Source: Cryptomeria japonica
Taxonomy: Eukaryota; Streptophyta; Pinopsida; Cupressales; Cupressaceae
Direction: 5' to 3'
DNA: 64,000 nt
NCBI RefSeq assembly: GCF_030272615.1
Contig: NC_081413.1
Coordinates: forward strand, 16,814,285 to 16,878,284
A program made the position numbers and the translations under genes. Shown in pieces: positions 11,787 through 22,455 of this stretch. The notes beneath the pieces are model-generated. The model did not search any database and was not told where the DNA came from. It saw nothing but the letters and a program-made list of their open reading frames with translations. Positions within the stretch are counted from its first letter, which is position 1. Each line of letters starts with the position of its first letter.

Positions 11787-12724
11787 CAATAAACTGGGAT
11801 AAAAATTTATTCAAAACAGAAAAAGAAATACGTCAAAAGAAGGCTACCCGCCCAACTAAGAGAAGACTGGAAAGAATTATCCTGATCAACAAGTTGATCC
11901 AACATGTGAGACAACTCCAAAGATAGTTGTCCCCTATCCTCAATAGACCAGCCCTCCATAAAGTCGAAAGCCCATTTGACAAGACAATCAAACCCCATTC
12001 CATTCTCTAGGAATATGACTGAAAGTGAGTGACTCTAAAGAATTACAAAATGAAAGAATTTGTTGAACAACCAATTGTAGCTGCTAATTAACACTATCAA
12101 AGTGTTGCTGATTCAACAAAGTCACCACCACTTGGGAGTCAAATTCAACAACAATTTCTTGCCAACGAAGAGAACAACGACGCTCCACCGCAACCAAAAT
12201 AACAAGAGCCTCCATATAGTTATTCATGTAAAAACCTTTGTCTAGATAGAAAAAAGAAACTGGATTTGCCTAGAACTATCACGCCCCACTCCATCAATAC
12301 CAGCATGCCCAGGGTTATCCCTAGAAGACCCATCAGTATTAATTTTCAAAACACCAAGAGGAGGGGGGTTCCAGTGACCCACTCTAGATATCCTCCGTAA
12401 AAGATGACGACACCTATTCCTCATAAGCTGCTGAGCCATCGACATTCCATGAATAGGAGCAACCCCATGAAGAGAAAAATTAAACCGACTACATATATCA
12501 ATCTACTAAGGAGCGACACCCCTAGCAAGGTCACACTTAGTCGAAACAATCTCTCGAAGAGAACGCAGAATTTTCCACCACACATGTTGTACTACTAACT
12601 TGGCATCCTCAAAAATCCAACAATTCCTCACCAACCAGATGTGCCAAATACTAAAAGTGGGTCCTAAAGACCAGGTAACCTGAAGAAAATGAGTGTGAAC
12701 AGGAGATCTATTTTTTTTCTGCAA
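11787..12724 (-). pseudogene. LINE 3' fragment: zinc-binding region and RNase H
   Basis: Read from right to left, the frame at 12724-12506 looks like the region after the reverse transcriptase of plant L1-type LINEs (IWLVRNCWIFEDAK). The next frame (12445-12242) gives an RNase H start with the motif INTDGSSRDNPGHAG, holding the first catalytic Asp. Later blocks (EALVILVAVERR and VVEFDSQVVV) are still readable in another frame down to about 12000, and the last stretch is the frame at 11998-11807. Several frameshifts and stops make it inactive. The upstream reverse transcriptase and endonuclease are absent, as expected for a 5'-truncated insertion. It lies within the LTR element. Confidence 0.7.
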
Positions 12725-12772
12725 TTGATATCAGAGCTACATAATATATTTTCTTCATTTGATATTAGAACC

Positions 12773-13700
12773 ATGTTTGAGAAATTATCGAAGTTAAATC
12801 CTCTAAGGTGCAAAAGAGATCCAAGGAGATCCGACCGATAAGAAAGAAGATCAATTGAATTTGCTGGGTTAAATCGAGGAGTCATCAAAGCTGGCCCTGT
12901 TTTAAAAAAATAAATCACTCAACAAATAAAAGAATAAGTCATAGCTTTTTTATGCAAATGGGCCAAGATTCGTAAGACGTCATTGTGTTGAAGGCGCTAC
13001 AATAGTAGGAAGAAAGAGGAGTTGGTAGCCCTACATGTTGCCTAAAATTTTTAAGCCACCATAGAGGAAGAGATCACAGACATCACTGCTCTATAGATTG
13101 CAATTCATAAAGACGCAGAAAAATGGGGGATGCCCATTTGAAAAAACATGCAGTATTTGTTGAAACTGCTGGAGCAGCAGGAAGAAAAGATCACTGCCAT
13201 CACCAGTCATGTGTAAGGAGCGGTTAAAGAAAAGCGGACCCTAGAAAATTGATGCCTATGTTGTAGGGAGTAAGAAGTCTGTAGAGTGTAAATTGCATAG
13301 CCATGGCAAAAGGAGATCAAACCTATTTTAGCCATTGCCCAAGTCAAGTTTTTACTAGTGAAGAAATCCCTGTTTGTAGAAGTAAGCCCCCAGTGGAGAT
13401 CGCCAAAGATCACAAGTTGTTTTATGTGATATTTTTTTCAGCCAAGGAAGTTGCTCAAGATGAAAGGGCCAAGGTTTTCAAAAGACAATGAAGTCAATCT
13501 TGCTATCAATACAGAAGCCACCTCCTAAACAAGAAGCCAATCTCATTGGAGGAGATCAAAATCAAAGAGATTCACAGTCCAGCAAGAGGAATCGAGGTTT
13601 TTTATATAATTTCATGATTAAAGAAAATTTTGTTAAAAAAAAAAGAGGAGATCCGATCAAGGTCAATGAGATCAAAAGATTATTGTTTTCAAGATGAAGC
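12773..13700 (+). pseudogene. Gag-like remnant inside the LTR element
   Basis: A frame beginning MFEKLSKLNP at 12773 runs with many stops. It continues with a KMP/KNMQYLLKLLEQQEEKI-like amphipathic stretch (about 13140-13200) and a cysteine pair (CLCC, about 13250) that could be the start of a zinc knuckle. The open frame at 13303-13491 continues it in another phase with further Cys and His residues. The position, between the primer site and the polypurine tract, fits gag. The assignment is tentative because no motif is complete. Confidence 0.3.
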
Positions 13701-13978
13701 TTTTCTGTCACGTTTGAAGTCGCAAGGAGATCACAAATCATAAGAGGTTAATTTGCAAGATGAAGATTGTGGATCTTGTGTAAGCCACATAAATTAGCCT
13801 ACCCCACCAATACAAAGTTGTGTGAGAAAGTCAAATCCAAGCCTTACAAGAAGGTTTGAATCAGTTGAGCCAAGCAAAGTGCAATTCAAGTAGAGATCAT
13901 CACAGTAGGAGAAAATCCCGTTGAAGTCACAAGAAGACATCAAAATTTTTGTGTTGAAGCAATTCAGTAGTGATTGAA

Positions 13979-13992
13979 ATTAAGGGGGAGAT
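13979..13992 (+). other. Polypurine tract of the 11.4-14.4 kb element
   Basis: AATTAAGGGGGAGAT directly before the TGTTGGGATATTAATTG start of the right LTR, in the position expected of a polypurine tract. Confidence 0.65.
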
Positions 13993-14410
13993 TGTTGGGA
14001 TATTAATTGCATAGATAGTTTTGCATGAGGTGTACTGGTTGTACAATTTAGGATGGAGATAAAAATAAGTATTCTACGTATAGAGCTGGAATATTAATTT
14101 CTCTCACTTGAATGGGAAGAATAGTTAAAGATATATTTTTCTAAAATATAATTTACATAAAAAAGCTAATTGTAGTCATACATGAATATGCATGTTTTTT
14201 TTTCTATTTTTAGCTAGCATCCAATGTGTCAAAGACCTCCTCAAAGACCTCTATTTATTGAGATAAAATTGTAATGTTTTCTTGTCTCTGATCTTTATGA
14301 TCAAATGATCTTTGATCTCGTGATCAAGAAGTGTTGTAACTCATTTGAATTAATAGAAAATCTACTTTCGAGCAATGCCTCTTGTATTTGTGTTTATTCA
14401 ATTTTCTTCA
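13993..14410 (+). repeat. Right LTR of the 11.4-14.4 kb element
   Basis: Starts TGTTGGGATATTAATTG and ends TTTTCTTCA; 418 bases. It carries a TATTTATTGAG block and the GATCTTTATGATCA / GAGCAATGCCTCTTG blocks shared with the left LTR. It is followed by another degenerate primer-like site (TTTCATATCAGATC), as if a second internal region once followed. Confidence 0.65.
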
Positions 14411-14926
14411 TTTCATATCAGATCAATGAGAAAATAGAGCAACAGAGTAGAACACAAACAAACACACAAAACAAAGGAATTGGATACTTATTTTATTGAA
14501 CAAGTAATACATACATATACTAGCTCAGACAAACAACTTTCGTAATTGTTTGCTAAATAGACTGACAACAAACATAGAAGATTGACAGGTAACTAGAATT
14601 GATAGACAACACATAAAAGCAAATGGTAGGAAAATGACTCTTTGATAGCTAACTAGATTTGTGAGACAGATATTCAGTTATTAGTTATTTATTTTCTTCT
14701 ATTGATATCAGAACTACATAATATATTTTCTTCAAAATATAACTGCTCTTTTATCCTACGTAACAAATAACTGATGTCTTCACCAAAACTCTTCGAAAAT
14801 AATTTACAGATTTGATACTAATTAAAGATCACCCCATTAACCATGAAGGAAGAGAAGGAAGATATTGTTGATCCACATATTACAAACAGCATATAGCTTT
14901 AATTTTTTATAGCATGTTTCCTGTTT
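14411..14926 (+). pseudogene. Copia pol C-terminal scrap
   Basis: At about 14770-14870 one frame reads TDVFTKTLRK, a stop, then FTDLI, which is the conserved end of Copia RNase H/pol (the 'ADALTK' region). It is followed by an acidic-basic tail. About 65 bases upstream is a primer-like site (GATATCAGAACTAC). A primer site sitting so close to the pol end means nearly all of the element between them is gone. The rest of the stretch is non-coding. Confidence 0.5.
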
Positions 14927-15409
14927 TCTAAGCCTAGCCAATCATCTTTTTTTCCCCTATTTTTTTCTCGTTCTTAAAAGCAGGGAATCAATTTTCTGTA
15001 ACTGATCTTAAAGCATGTAGTGTTGTGTAAAAGGCTTATATATTTGGACGTAAAAGTCTGTTATGATATGAGAGAAATACAATGTTAAATCATTGTTAAT
15101 TATTTTATATCTACACTTTATTATTAAATATTTCTGATATTCCAATTTAATCATGAGCTCTTTATTTCGCATTTCCTTCAAAACAACTATTGGCATAATA
15201 AAATGTCAATTAATGTTTGCTGACGATAGTATTGGGACTATGTATCACCATTCATTATTTTCTATTGGGCATTTCCACTATAAAACTGGCCACAGTACTA
15301 CTAGTACCCATTACCTTGCAGCTAGTTCACTCTATCTCCTTAGTACAAATGTAGTATAAACCATGGACTTGACGGTGCTAAGTTTAAATGTGTTGGACAG
15401 AAATCTAAT

Positions 15410-16401
15410 TGATGCAGGAGCATCCAGGAAGGTCTTCGAAATTCGCACCAATTTAAAACATGTTTGTAGTTATTTTTAATTTTGTAATCTTGGTGGTGAT
15501 TAAGTTTAATAAAATCTGTGTTCCATCTACAAGCCAATGGAATTATCGTAATCCTCTCTTAAACTTTTGAGCTTCAAAGGCAACATTGCAAATGAGTTGA
15601 AGAGACATCGAAAGAATGGAAGAGAAGAGACACAATGTAAAATTAAAAAGAACGTAAGAAGGGCGTAGATGGGAGAGGGCGCTTGGCAGAGTAGAGAGAG
15701 GCACATGGTTTTACAAACTAAGTGATTTGCATATTGACAAGGTTTAGAAATTTACAGAATAAAATAGGGGCTGCGTAGAAGAAGAGCCCAACGGAGGGGA
15801 ATGGAACAGGGGTTTGCACAGGATAATAAATAAAATGTGTGGAAAATTTCAGAAAAGAATGAAATTACTTGAAAGTCCATAACAGTGTGGAGTTGAGAAG
15901 ATATCTAAGAGCTTTTTTTAATCGAAGATTGCAAAAATTTCATTGTTGTTGCTGCATAAGAATTACATAGATCAGTCTTTGGCATAGAATGGTAGATGGA
16001 AAAGATTGTTGCACAAGAAAGTAAGTAGAGAATGAGTTGTGAAGGAATAGTGTGTGCGGATTGAATATAGACATTCCAAAAACATGAAATAGCTGCACCA
16101 AGGTGGAAGTCTTTATTCATTTCAACGTGGTAAACCAAAGCGAATATCCTACCTTAAATTGTTTTGCAGACTCTGAGAAAAGGAAGGAAAGAACCATAGT
16201 GTGGGAGGTAGGGTATTTGGGGAATGCACAGATAAAGATTTGTAATATTGCTCAAGGCAGATTTCAATAAAGAAATTTTGAATTTCTTAAGATTTTTTCG
16301 AATTGACTTGTGTGAGACATTCATTGAATTCAAGATTAAAATAAATTTGCTTCAATATTCTTTGGTTTGACAAGATACAGGTTGGTAAACGATCTGCGCT
16401 A
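15410..16401 (+). mobile_element. 992-bp solo-LTR-like insertion
   Basis: The insert starts TGATGCAGGAGC and ends ATCTGCGCTA, and is flanked by the 5-base direct repeat CTAAT (15405-15409 and 16402-16406). Copy A of the surrounding repeat has no insert at the matching place, so the ends are well defined. An AATAAAG signal lies near the right end (16267-16273), as in an LTR, and there is no protein. The end is TA rather than the usual CA, so a DNA-transposon origin with short imperfect inverted ends (TGATGCAG / CTGCGCTA) is the alternative. Confidence 0.6.
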
Positions 16402-16581
16402 CTAATCAAAGATAGAATCTGGGTTTAGCCCCTAGGGTATCGTATTAAAATATGTCTTAAAATTCTTTCATAGGTTATGACTGAAATAAACGGAGAGTTA
16501 AAAATGTGTTGAGTTATAGTTCATTTGGATCAGCTAGGACTTGAATGTAAGACCTTGCATTTGCTGCTGGAAGGTCCATTT

Positions 16582-17220
16582 TGTTGGAAAAGTGCCTCGA
16601 ATTCTGTCAATGGAACCGCATTGCTTGTTCATCAGGGAGTTCTCCCGATGAGTGGTGACTTACCACAAATGTCCATGCGGACAGTTAATGTGGTTACATC
16701 GGTGTATAAGAATACGAAGCGACTCGCCTCCTGGTGAATGTGGGATAATATGTTCTCACGAGTTCATGAATGGACGGACAGTTGAGTTTCCCGACAGTTG
16801 AATGAACAGACAGTTGAACAAACAGGGATCGTTTCAGAAGTATATGTACCCAGGGGAAACCAATATTGGTTGTTGGCTATTTGCTATGTTCTGCATTTGA
16901 ATGATACACTGTTTTGTTCTATTAGTCTGCGAAAAAGAGTTTTGAGAGTGAATGTCTGAAAGGAAAGATCTGAAACTTTATTGTAACCATATGTTAAATG
17001 AAATAAGGTGATCTCTTTTAGGTGGTGGGTTTTTTCCCTAAAGGGTTTTCCCACGTAACTCTTGTGTTCTTTCTCTGTCGTCTTTTGTCTGTTTGGTTTT
17101 TCTTTATCCATTTGTCTATGCACATCTTTAAGTTTTGTAAATTGAATTTAATACATGCTTGCTTTATTTCCTTGCAAATTGACATTTGGAGAGTGTTTTC
17201 CGCACTGTGCTTTCCTTGCA
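16582..17220 (+). repeat. 5' LTR of Copia-1 (shortened)
   Basis: Starts TGTTGGAAAAGTGCC and ends TTTCCTTGCA. It is 639 bases, against 868 for the 3' LTR. Three blocks in the first third are missing relative to the 3' LTR; the rest aligns closely, including GAACTCTTGTGTTC-like and CTTTATTTCCTTGCAAATTG blocks. The lost part contains the repeated GATCGGAGTA motifs described at the 3' LTR. Confidence 0.9.
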
Positions 17221-17222
17221 AG

Positions 17223-17235
17223 TGGTATCAGAGCC
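17223..17235 (+). other. Primer binding site of Copia-1
   Basis: TGGTATCAGAGCC begins two bases after the LTR end and is the standard plant initiator-methionine tRNA primer site. Confidence 0.95.
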
Positions 17236-17338
17236 TGGCCAGTTGTGTTATCCTTGTTGGGTAGGGTCGTTTTTTTGTGTCAATTTTGTTTCAGTGCGAG
17301 TCTAGCAAAGAGTCTACTTGTTCTATTTGCAGATTGAG

Positions 17339-17829
17339 ATGGCGAGCACTTCTGGGCGAATGGACATTGAGAAGTTCAATGACTCAAACTTTGAGTTGTG
17401 GAAACTAAAGTTGAAGATTTGCTAGTTGACCCTGATCTTTGGGTTGCTATGTCTGGATAGAAACCTTCAGGCATGAAGCAAGAGGATTGGGACTTAGCAG
17501 ACCGAAAGGCCAGAGGACTGATAAGATTAAGCCTTGCAAATTCTGTTACATTGAACGTTCATGAGGAGAAGACTGCTTGTTTTCTACGGAAGAAATTGGG
17601 AGATATTTATCAGGGCAAATCCTTGGTGAATAAGCTTTTCTTGAGAAAGAAGTTATACTCTTCGAAGATGGATGGAGGGACGTATGTAGCAGATCATTTG
17701 AATGCTTTCAACATGGTTCTTGCACAGTTAACTTTTGTGGGAGATACAATTACGGAAGAAGACCGTTGTATGTTGTTGTTGTGTTCCTTGCCTGACACGT
17801 GGGACCACTTGGTAATGGCCATTGGGTGA
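17339..17829 (+). pseudogene. Copia-1 gag, N-terminal and middle part
   Basis: ATG at 17339 starts a gag frame (MASTSGRMDIEKFNDSNFEL), which stops at TAG after 28 codons because of a small indel near 17420. The gag reading resumes one phase over, with a further TAG at about 17458 before the long open part at 17473-17829, which has the typical capsid pattern (LADRKARGLIRLSLA, LRKKLGDIYQGKS, LNAFNMVLAQL). It ends at TGA at 17827 where a second indel shifts the frame. Gag would form the virus-like particle in the cytoplasm; this copy cannot make it. Confidence 0.9.
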
Positions 17830-18799
17830 GGTGGTTGCTTCTCTTTTATCAGAAGAGATGAGAAGGAAATATTTTGAGGTGGCTAAAGAGGCTCTCGCTG
17901 TTCGAGGCAAGTCAAAGGAGAAAGACAAAAAGTCCAAATCCAAGTCACAAGAGAGGTCAAAGTCTCCTGGAAAGAAGTCCAAGATGAAATGCTGGAGCTG
18001 TGGACAAAAAGACCATATCCGAAAGAATTGCAAAGAGGAGAAGAAGAAGAAGAAGAAGAATACTTCTGATACTGAGTATTCTCAGAGCGATGCAGACACC
18101 TTTGTAGCAGCTCTGGTAGTGCCTACATCTAATGATGTATGGTTGGTTGATTCAGGGGCATCATTCCATATGACATCTCATAAAGAGTGGTTCTCAAAGT
18201 ATGAACCGTATGCTGGTGGAAAGGTGTTCCTAGCAAGTGATTCAACACTAGAGATCGTAGGGAGAGGTAGAATAAGAATCCAGTTCCCTGATGGTAGAAT
18301 AAAGGGAATCGATGGAGTTCTTCATATACCAGGTCTGGCTAGAAATCTACTCTCTGTTAGTAAGTTGAATGATGTTGGAGTTCAGGTAACTTTTGTGTCT
18401 GGTGGTTGTAAGATGACTAGATGGTCTATTGTATTGGCTAAGGGTGAACGCATTGTAACTTTGTATAAGTTAAATGCTAAACCTGTGTGTTGTTATAATG
18501 TCTTTGTAAAATCTGAAATAACTACTGTGTTAACACATGATGTAAACTCTATGGAAGTTAAACTTCCTGCAGAGAAAACAATGTTATGGCATCATAGGCT
18601 TGGTCACATTGGAGAGAAGGGCTTAAAAGCTTTGAAAAATAAGAATCTGGTAAAGGGGCTTGATGATTGTAATTTTGAGTTTGAATTTTGTGAACACTGC
18701 ATATATGGAAAGCATCACCGTGTCACTTTTTATTCTAGTTCTCATAGATCTTCTGGTTTGTTGTATTATATTCGTGCTCTGGTGTATTTGGTCCAATAA
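17822..18799 (+). pseudogene. Copia-1 gag C-terminus, protease and pre-integrase
   Basis: The frame begins with the gag C-terminal domain (VVASLLSEEMRRK), a Lys/Ser-rich linker and a CCHC zinc knuckle (CWSCGQKDHIRKNC, about residues 58-71) that binds RNA. The aspartic protease active site LVDSGASFHMT follows at about residues 108-118. The integrase zinc domain (WHHRLGHIGEKGL...CEHCIYGK, about residues 256-300) is next. The frame runs off at TAA 18797-18799 because of an indel just before the integrase core, so the polyprotein is broken here. Confidence 0.9.
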
Positions 18800-19572
18800 A
18801 TGTTCCTTCGTTATCGAAGTCTAGATATTATGTTTCTTTCATAGATAATTATTCGAGAAGGGCATTTGCATATTTTTTGAAAAGTAAATCAGAAGTGTTC
18901 AGTTGGTTTAAGGAGTTTAAAAACTTGGTTGAAAATCAAGCTGGCAGGAAAATTAAATGCTTAAGGACTGATAATGGTGGTGAGTTCTGTTCTGCAGAAT
19001 TTGAACAGTTTTGCAAAGATCATGGAATAAAGAGGCATATGACTACACCCTACACTCCACAACAAAATGGAGTTGCTGAAAGGTTGAATCGGTCTCTGAT
19101 GGAGAAAGCAAGAAGCATGTTGAGTAGTGCTGGCCTGGAACAAAAATTCTGGGCTAAAGCGGTTGCTACAGCATGTTACCTGCTGAATCGTTCTCCTACT
19201 TCAACATTGGTAGACAAGACACCTATGGAAGCATGGTTTGGTAAGAAGCCTTCTTTAAGACACATTTGTGTTTTTGGTTCAGAGGCATATGCACATGTGC
19301 CTGAAGTAAATAGATCTAAGTCGGATAACAAAGCAGTCAAATGTATTTTCATTGGCTATGGCATTGGTATGAAAGGATACAAGCTTTGGAATCTTGTGAC
19401 TGGAAAGGTTGTGTACAGCAGAAGTGTAATCTTTCATGAGCTAAAACCTGTGTCAATAGATCGACAAACAGAAAAGAAAGAAAAAGATGTGGTTGAAATT
19501 CCACTAGAAGAGGAAGTACAAACTCCAAATGTACCTGAAAACGTAGAGAGTTCAAGCAACTCAGAAAGTTAA
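18778..19572 (+). pseudogene. Copia-1 integrase core
   Basis: The rve domain reads from about 18778. The first catalytic Asp of the D-D-35-E triad, normally in an HSD motif, is Gly here (GGT at 18781-18783). The second Asp (RTDNGGEF, codon 18970) and the Glu (GVAERLN, codon 19078) are present, with 35 residues between them. The domain ends in the usual GYKLWN and FHELKP region. An in-frame TAA (19570-19572) in an acidic linker separates it from reverse transcriptase in the same frame. With the Gly substitution the enzyme would be inactive even without the frameshift. Confidence 0.9.
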
Positions 19573-21327
19573 GAAGAAGAACATGATGATGAACCTCCTG
19601 TTGAATCTTGTGAAGTCTCACCACAGGTAGAAAGGAAACCCACACAAGAGAGACTGCAACCTAATAGGTACGGTTATTCACCAACAAGGTTTAACTACTC
19701 AATGTTGAATGTTAATTGTGCCTATGTTTTGCTTACAGATGCTAATGAGCCTAGGACTGTGAAAGAGGCTAACAACATGTTTGATTCAAATTCTTGGTTG
19801 GAAGCCATGAATGATGAAATGACATCATTGGAAAAGAATGGAACCTGGGATCTGGTACCATTGCCTAAAGGCAGGAAGCATGTGGGTTGTAAGTGGGTAT
19901 TTAAGAAGTATGGTCTAGATGGTAGCATTGATAAGTACAAGGCGAGACTGGCTGCGAAGGGGTACTCTCAAAAGGAAGGTATTGACTATGAAGAAATATT
20001 CTCTCCTGTAGCTAAACTAACATCTATTAGATTTCTTTTGTCACTCGCAGCAACGTATGATTGGGAAGTTGAGCAGATGGATGTGAAGACAACTTTTCTT
20101 CATGGTGATCTTGAAGAAGAAATTTATATGTCCCAGCCAGAGCACTTTGTGGAAAAAGGTAAAGAACATTTGGTATGTAAACTCAAAAAGTCTCTTTATA
20201 GTTTGAAACAATCTCCTAGAATGTGGTATCAAAAATATGATACCTACGTATTATCTTTAGGATTTGTGAGATCTAAAGTTGATTGTTGTGTGTACTACAA
20301 AACTGAAGGTGATAGGATTCTTATCATTGCTTTGTACGTAGACGACATGTTATTCATTGGAAATGGTAAAAGTATGATCTCGGATTTGAAATCTCAGTTG
20401 TCCTTGAAATTTGAAATGAAAGACTTGGGGGCAGCAAAGTACATTCTGGGAATGGAAATTAAAAGGGACAGATCTAAGAGAAAGCTTTGGCTCAGTCAAA
20501 GCAAATATATTACTAATGTTCTTGATAGGTTTAATATGTCTGACTGTAAACAACAAGTTGTTCCGATCCTGCAAGGAACAAAGTTATCTATGCATGACAG
20601 TCCCAAATCTCAAAAGGAGATTGATGACATGAAGGATGTACCATATGCAAGTGCTATTGGCAGTCTTATGTATGCGATGGTTTGTACCAAACTAGACATT
20701 TCCCAACCAGTGGGAGAACTTAGTAGATTTATGGCAAATCCAGGAAGGCTGCATTGGGATGCTATGAAGAGAGTGTTTAGATACATGAGAGGTACTTCTC
20801 AATATGCTCTGTGTTACCATGGACATTTGGTTGGATCACAGAGGACTATCAGCATTCAAGGATATGTAGATTCTGATTGGGCAGGGGACATTGACAGCAG
20901 GAGATCCACCAGTGGATATATATTCATGTTGAATGGTGGTGCTATAAGTTGGATGAGTAAGCGGCAACCTGTAGTCGCTTTGTCCACTACAGAGGCAAAA
21001 TACAAGGCTGCCACACATGCTTGTAAAAAAGTTGTTTGGCTTAGGTGTTTGAGTTCTGATATTGGTTTTGATGCAAGGCAAATTGAAGTTTGTTGTGACA
21101 GTCAGAGTGCCATTTGTTTGGCAAATAATCCTACATTCCATGCCAAGACTAAATATATTGATGTGCAATATCACTTTGTTCATGACATGGTGGAAGCTGG
21201 AAAAGTAAATCTGAACAAGGTAGACACTCTGGAAAATGTTGCAGATGCCTTAACGAAACCAGTAAGCACTTACAAGTACAAGTGGTGTTTTAGCTCTATG
21301 AGTCATAGTACCCATGGTTCTCAGTAA
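19573..21327 (+). pseudogene. Copia-1 reverse transcriptase and RNase H
   Basis: Same frame as the integrase and open to 21327; the ATG at 19702 is internal to the polyprotein. Reverse transcriptase motifs are intact: KWVFKKYGLDGSIDKYKARL, the QMDVKTTFLHG block with the first Asp, and YVDDM at about 20335-20349. RNase H follows with DSDWAGD, STSGYIF, ALSTTEAKY and CDSQSAI, then the ADALTKPVS end. This is the best preserved part of the element. It would copy the RNA into DNA inside the particle, but it can no longer be made as part of a full polyprotein. Confidence 0.92.
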
Positions 21328-21362
21328 CGTCTAAAAGCGTTAAGCAGTCCAGTGAACTCCTC

Positions 21363-21376
21363 GTCAAGTGGGAGTT
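21363..21376 (+). other. Polypurine tract of Copia-1
   Basis: GTCAAGTGGGAGTT directly before the 3' LTR start TGTTGGAAAAG; this is the typical Copia polypurine tract. Confidence 0.85.
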
Positions 21377-22244
21377 TGTTGGAAAAGTGCCTTGAATTCA
21401 CTTGACCTTTGATCATGTTGATCGGAGTAACCTATATCGATGGACTCGTTCTATCGAAGATCGGAGTAGCTCGATGGAGATTTGTCTGATAGCAGGCATT
21501 ATGCTAATGAAGTCGCCTATTGTCGATCGGGGTAACCGTTGAGGGTGTTCTGTCGATGGTGTGTCTTCTGCCGATGGAGCCGCATTGCTTGTTCATCGAG
21601 GATCGGAGTAAGTCGAAAATGGTCTTGCCGGTAGAGGGAGTTCTCCTGATGAGTGGTGACTTAACACAAATGTCCACACGAGTCAATGGTCAAAAGTTTA
21701 ATCATGCGGACAGTTAATATGGTTGCACCGGTGTATAAGAATATGAACCGACTCTACTCCTAGTGAATTTGGGATAATATGTTCTCATGAGTTCATGAAT
21801 GGACAGACAATTGAGTTTCCCGACGGTTGAACAAATAGATAGTTGAACAGAGAGGGATCGTTTCAGAAGTATATGTACCCAGGGGAAACCGATATTGGTT
21901 GTTGGCTATTTGCTACGTTCTGCATTTAAATGATATACTGTTTTGTTCTATTAGTCTGCGAAAAGAGCTCTGAGAGTGAATGTCTGAAAGGAAAGATCTA
22001 AAACTTTATTGTAACCATATGTTTACTGAAATAAAGTGATCTCTTTTAGGTGGTGGGTTTTTTCCTGTAAGGGTTTTCCCACGTAACTCTTGTGTTCTTT
22101 CTTTGTCGTGTTTTGTCTGTTTGGTTTTTCTTTATCCTTTTGTCTGTGCACATCTTTAAGTTCTGTAAATTGAATTTAATACATGCTTTATTTCCTTGCA
22201 AATTGACATTTGGAGAGTGTTTTCTACACTATGCTTTCCTTACA
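21377..22244 (+). repeat. 3' LTR of Copia-1 (long form)
   Basis: Starts TGTTGGAAAAGTGCC and ends TTTCCTTACA; 868 bases. The first third holds four copies of GATCGGRGTA (at 21420, 21459, 21525 and 21601) together with repeated TCGATGG, which look like U3 enhancer-type repeats. These are missing from the 5' LTR. An AATAAAG signal lies at about 22031, ahead of the T-rich U5. Confidence 0.92.
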
Positions 22245-22455
22245 CATTTATTGTTGGAGTGCTCTAGCAATTGAGGTACTGGTTCCTCTTGACCAACCCA
22301 TCACTGATCTAGGCGTGTCCTATTTCAAACACCCCTACTTAAGCTACACTGCAGGTGCTTGAGGCTCTTAATTTGCTTTGATACCATATGTTGAGCTACA
22401 ACTTGTTTGAATTAGTTAGGACTCTAACCTAGGACCTTCCATTTGTTGCTGAAGT

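Larger units (their letters stand above)
11372..14410 (+). mobile_element. Decayed LTR retrotransposon with a LINE inside
   Basis: Two related terminal repeats (11372-11648 and 13993-14410) start TGTT and end CA. The left one is followed by TGGTATCAGATC, a tRNA-iMet-type primer site, and the right one is preceded by the purine tract TTAAGGGGGAGA. The LTRs share GATCTTTGTGATCA-like and GAGCAATG blocks near their 3' ends. The internal 2.3 kb has no intact gene: it holds an extra copy of the LTR 3' part (about 11675-11786), a LINE 3' fragment on the minus strand and a gag-like remnant. Target duplications were not identified, so the boundaries are approximate. Confidence 0.65.
16577..22249 (+). 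mobile_element. Full-length Copia retrotransposon (Copia-1)
   Basis: A complete but dead Ty1/copia element of 5663 bases between target duplications CATTT (16577-16581 and 22245-22249). It has two LTRs starting TGTTGGAAAAGTGCC, a tRNA-iMet primer site, gag, protease, integrase, reverse transcriptase and RNase H in Copia order, and a polypurine tract. The pol layout and motifs resemble the Tnt1-like group. Interruptions include two frameshifts in gag, one before the integrase core and one nonsense codon between integrase and reverse transcriptase. The insertion lies inside the TRIM-like part of dispersed repeat copy B. Confidence 0.95.
14927..22455 (+). repeat. Dispersed repeat, copy B (split by two insertions)
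   Basis: Homologous to 1088-1998. The matching parts are 14927-15409, 16402-16581 and 22245-22455. The first gap is filled by a 992-bp LTR-like insert flanked by CTAAT, the second by the complete Copia element flanked by CATTT. When both are removed, the order and phase match copy A across both junctions. The last part holds the second direct repeat and the clear minus-strand primer site (TGGTATCAAAGC, about 22377-22391) of the TRIM-like unit. Confidence 0.8.

Noticed and set aside
17728-18033. 101-codon minus-strand ORF over Copia-1 gag
   Set aside because: Shadow of the gag coding region on the other strand.
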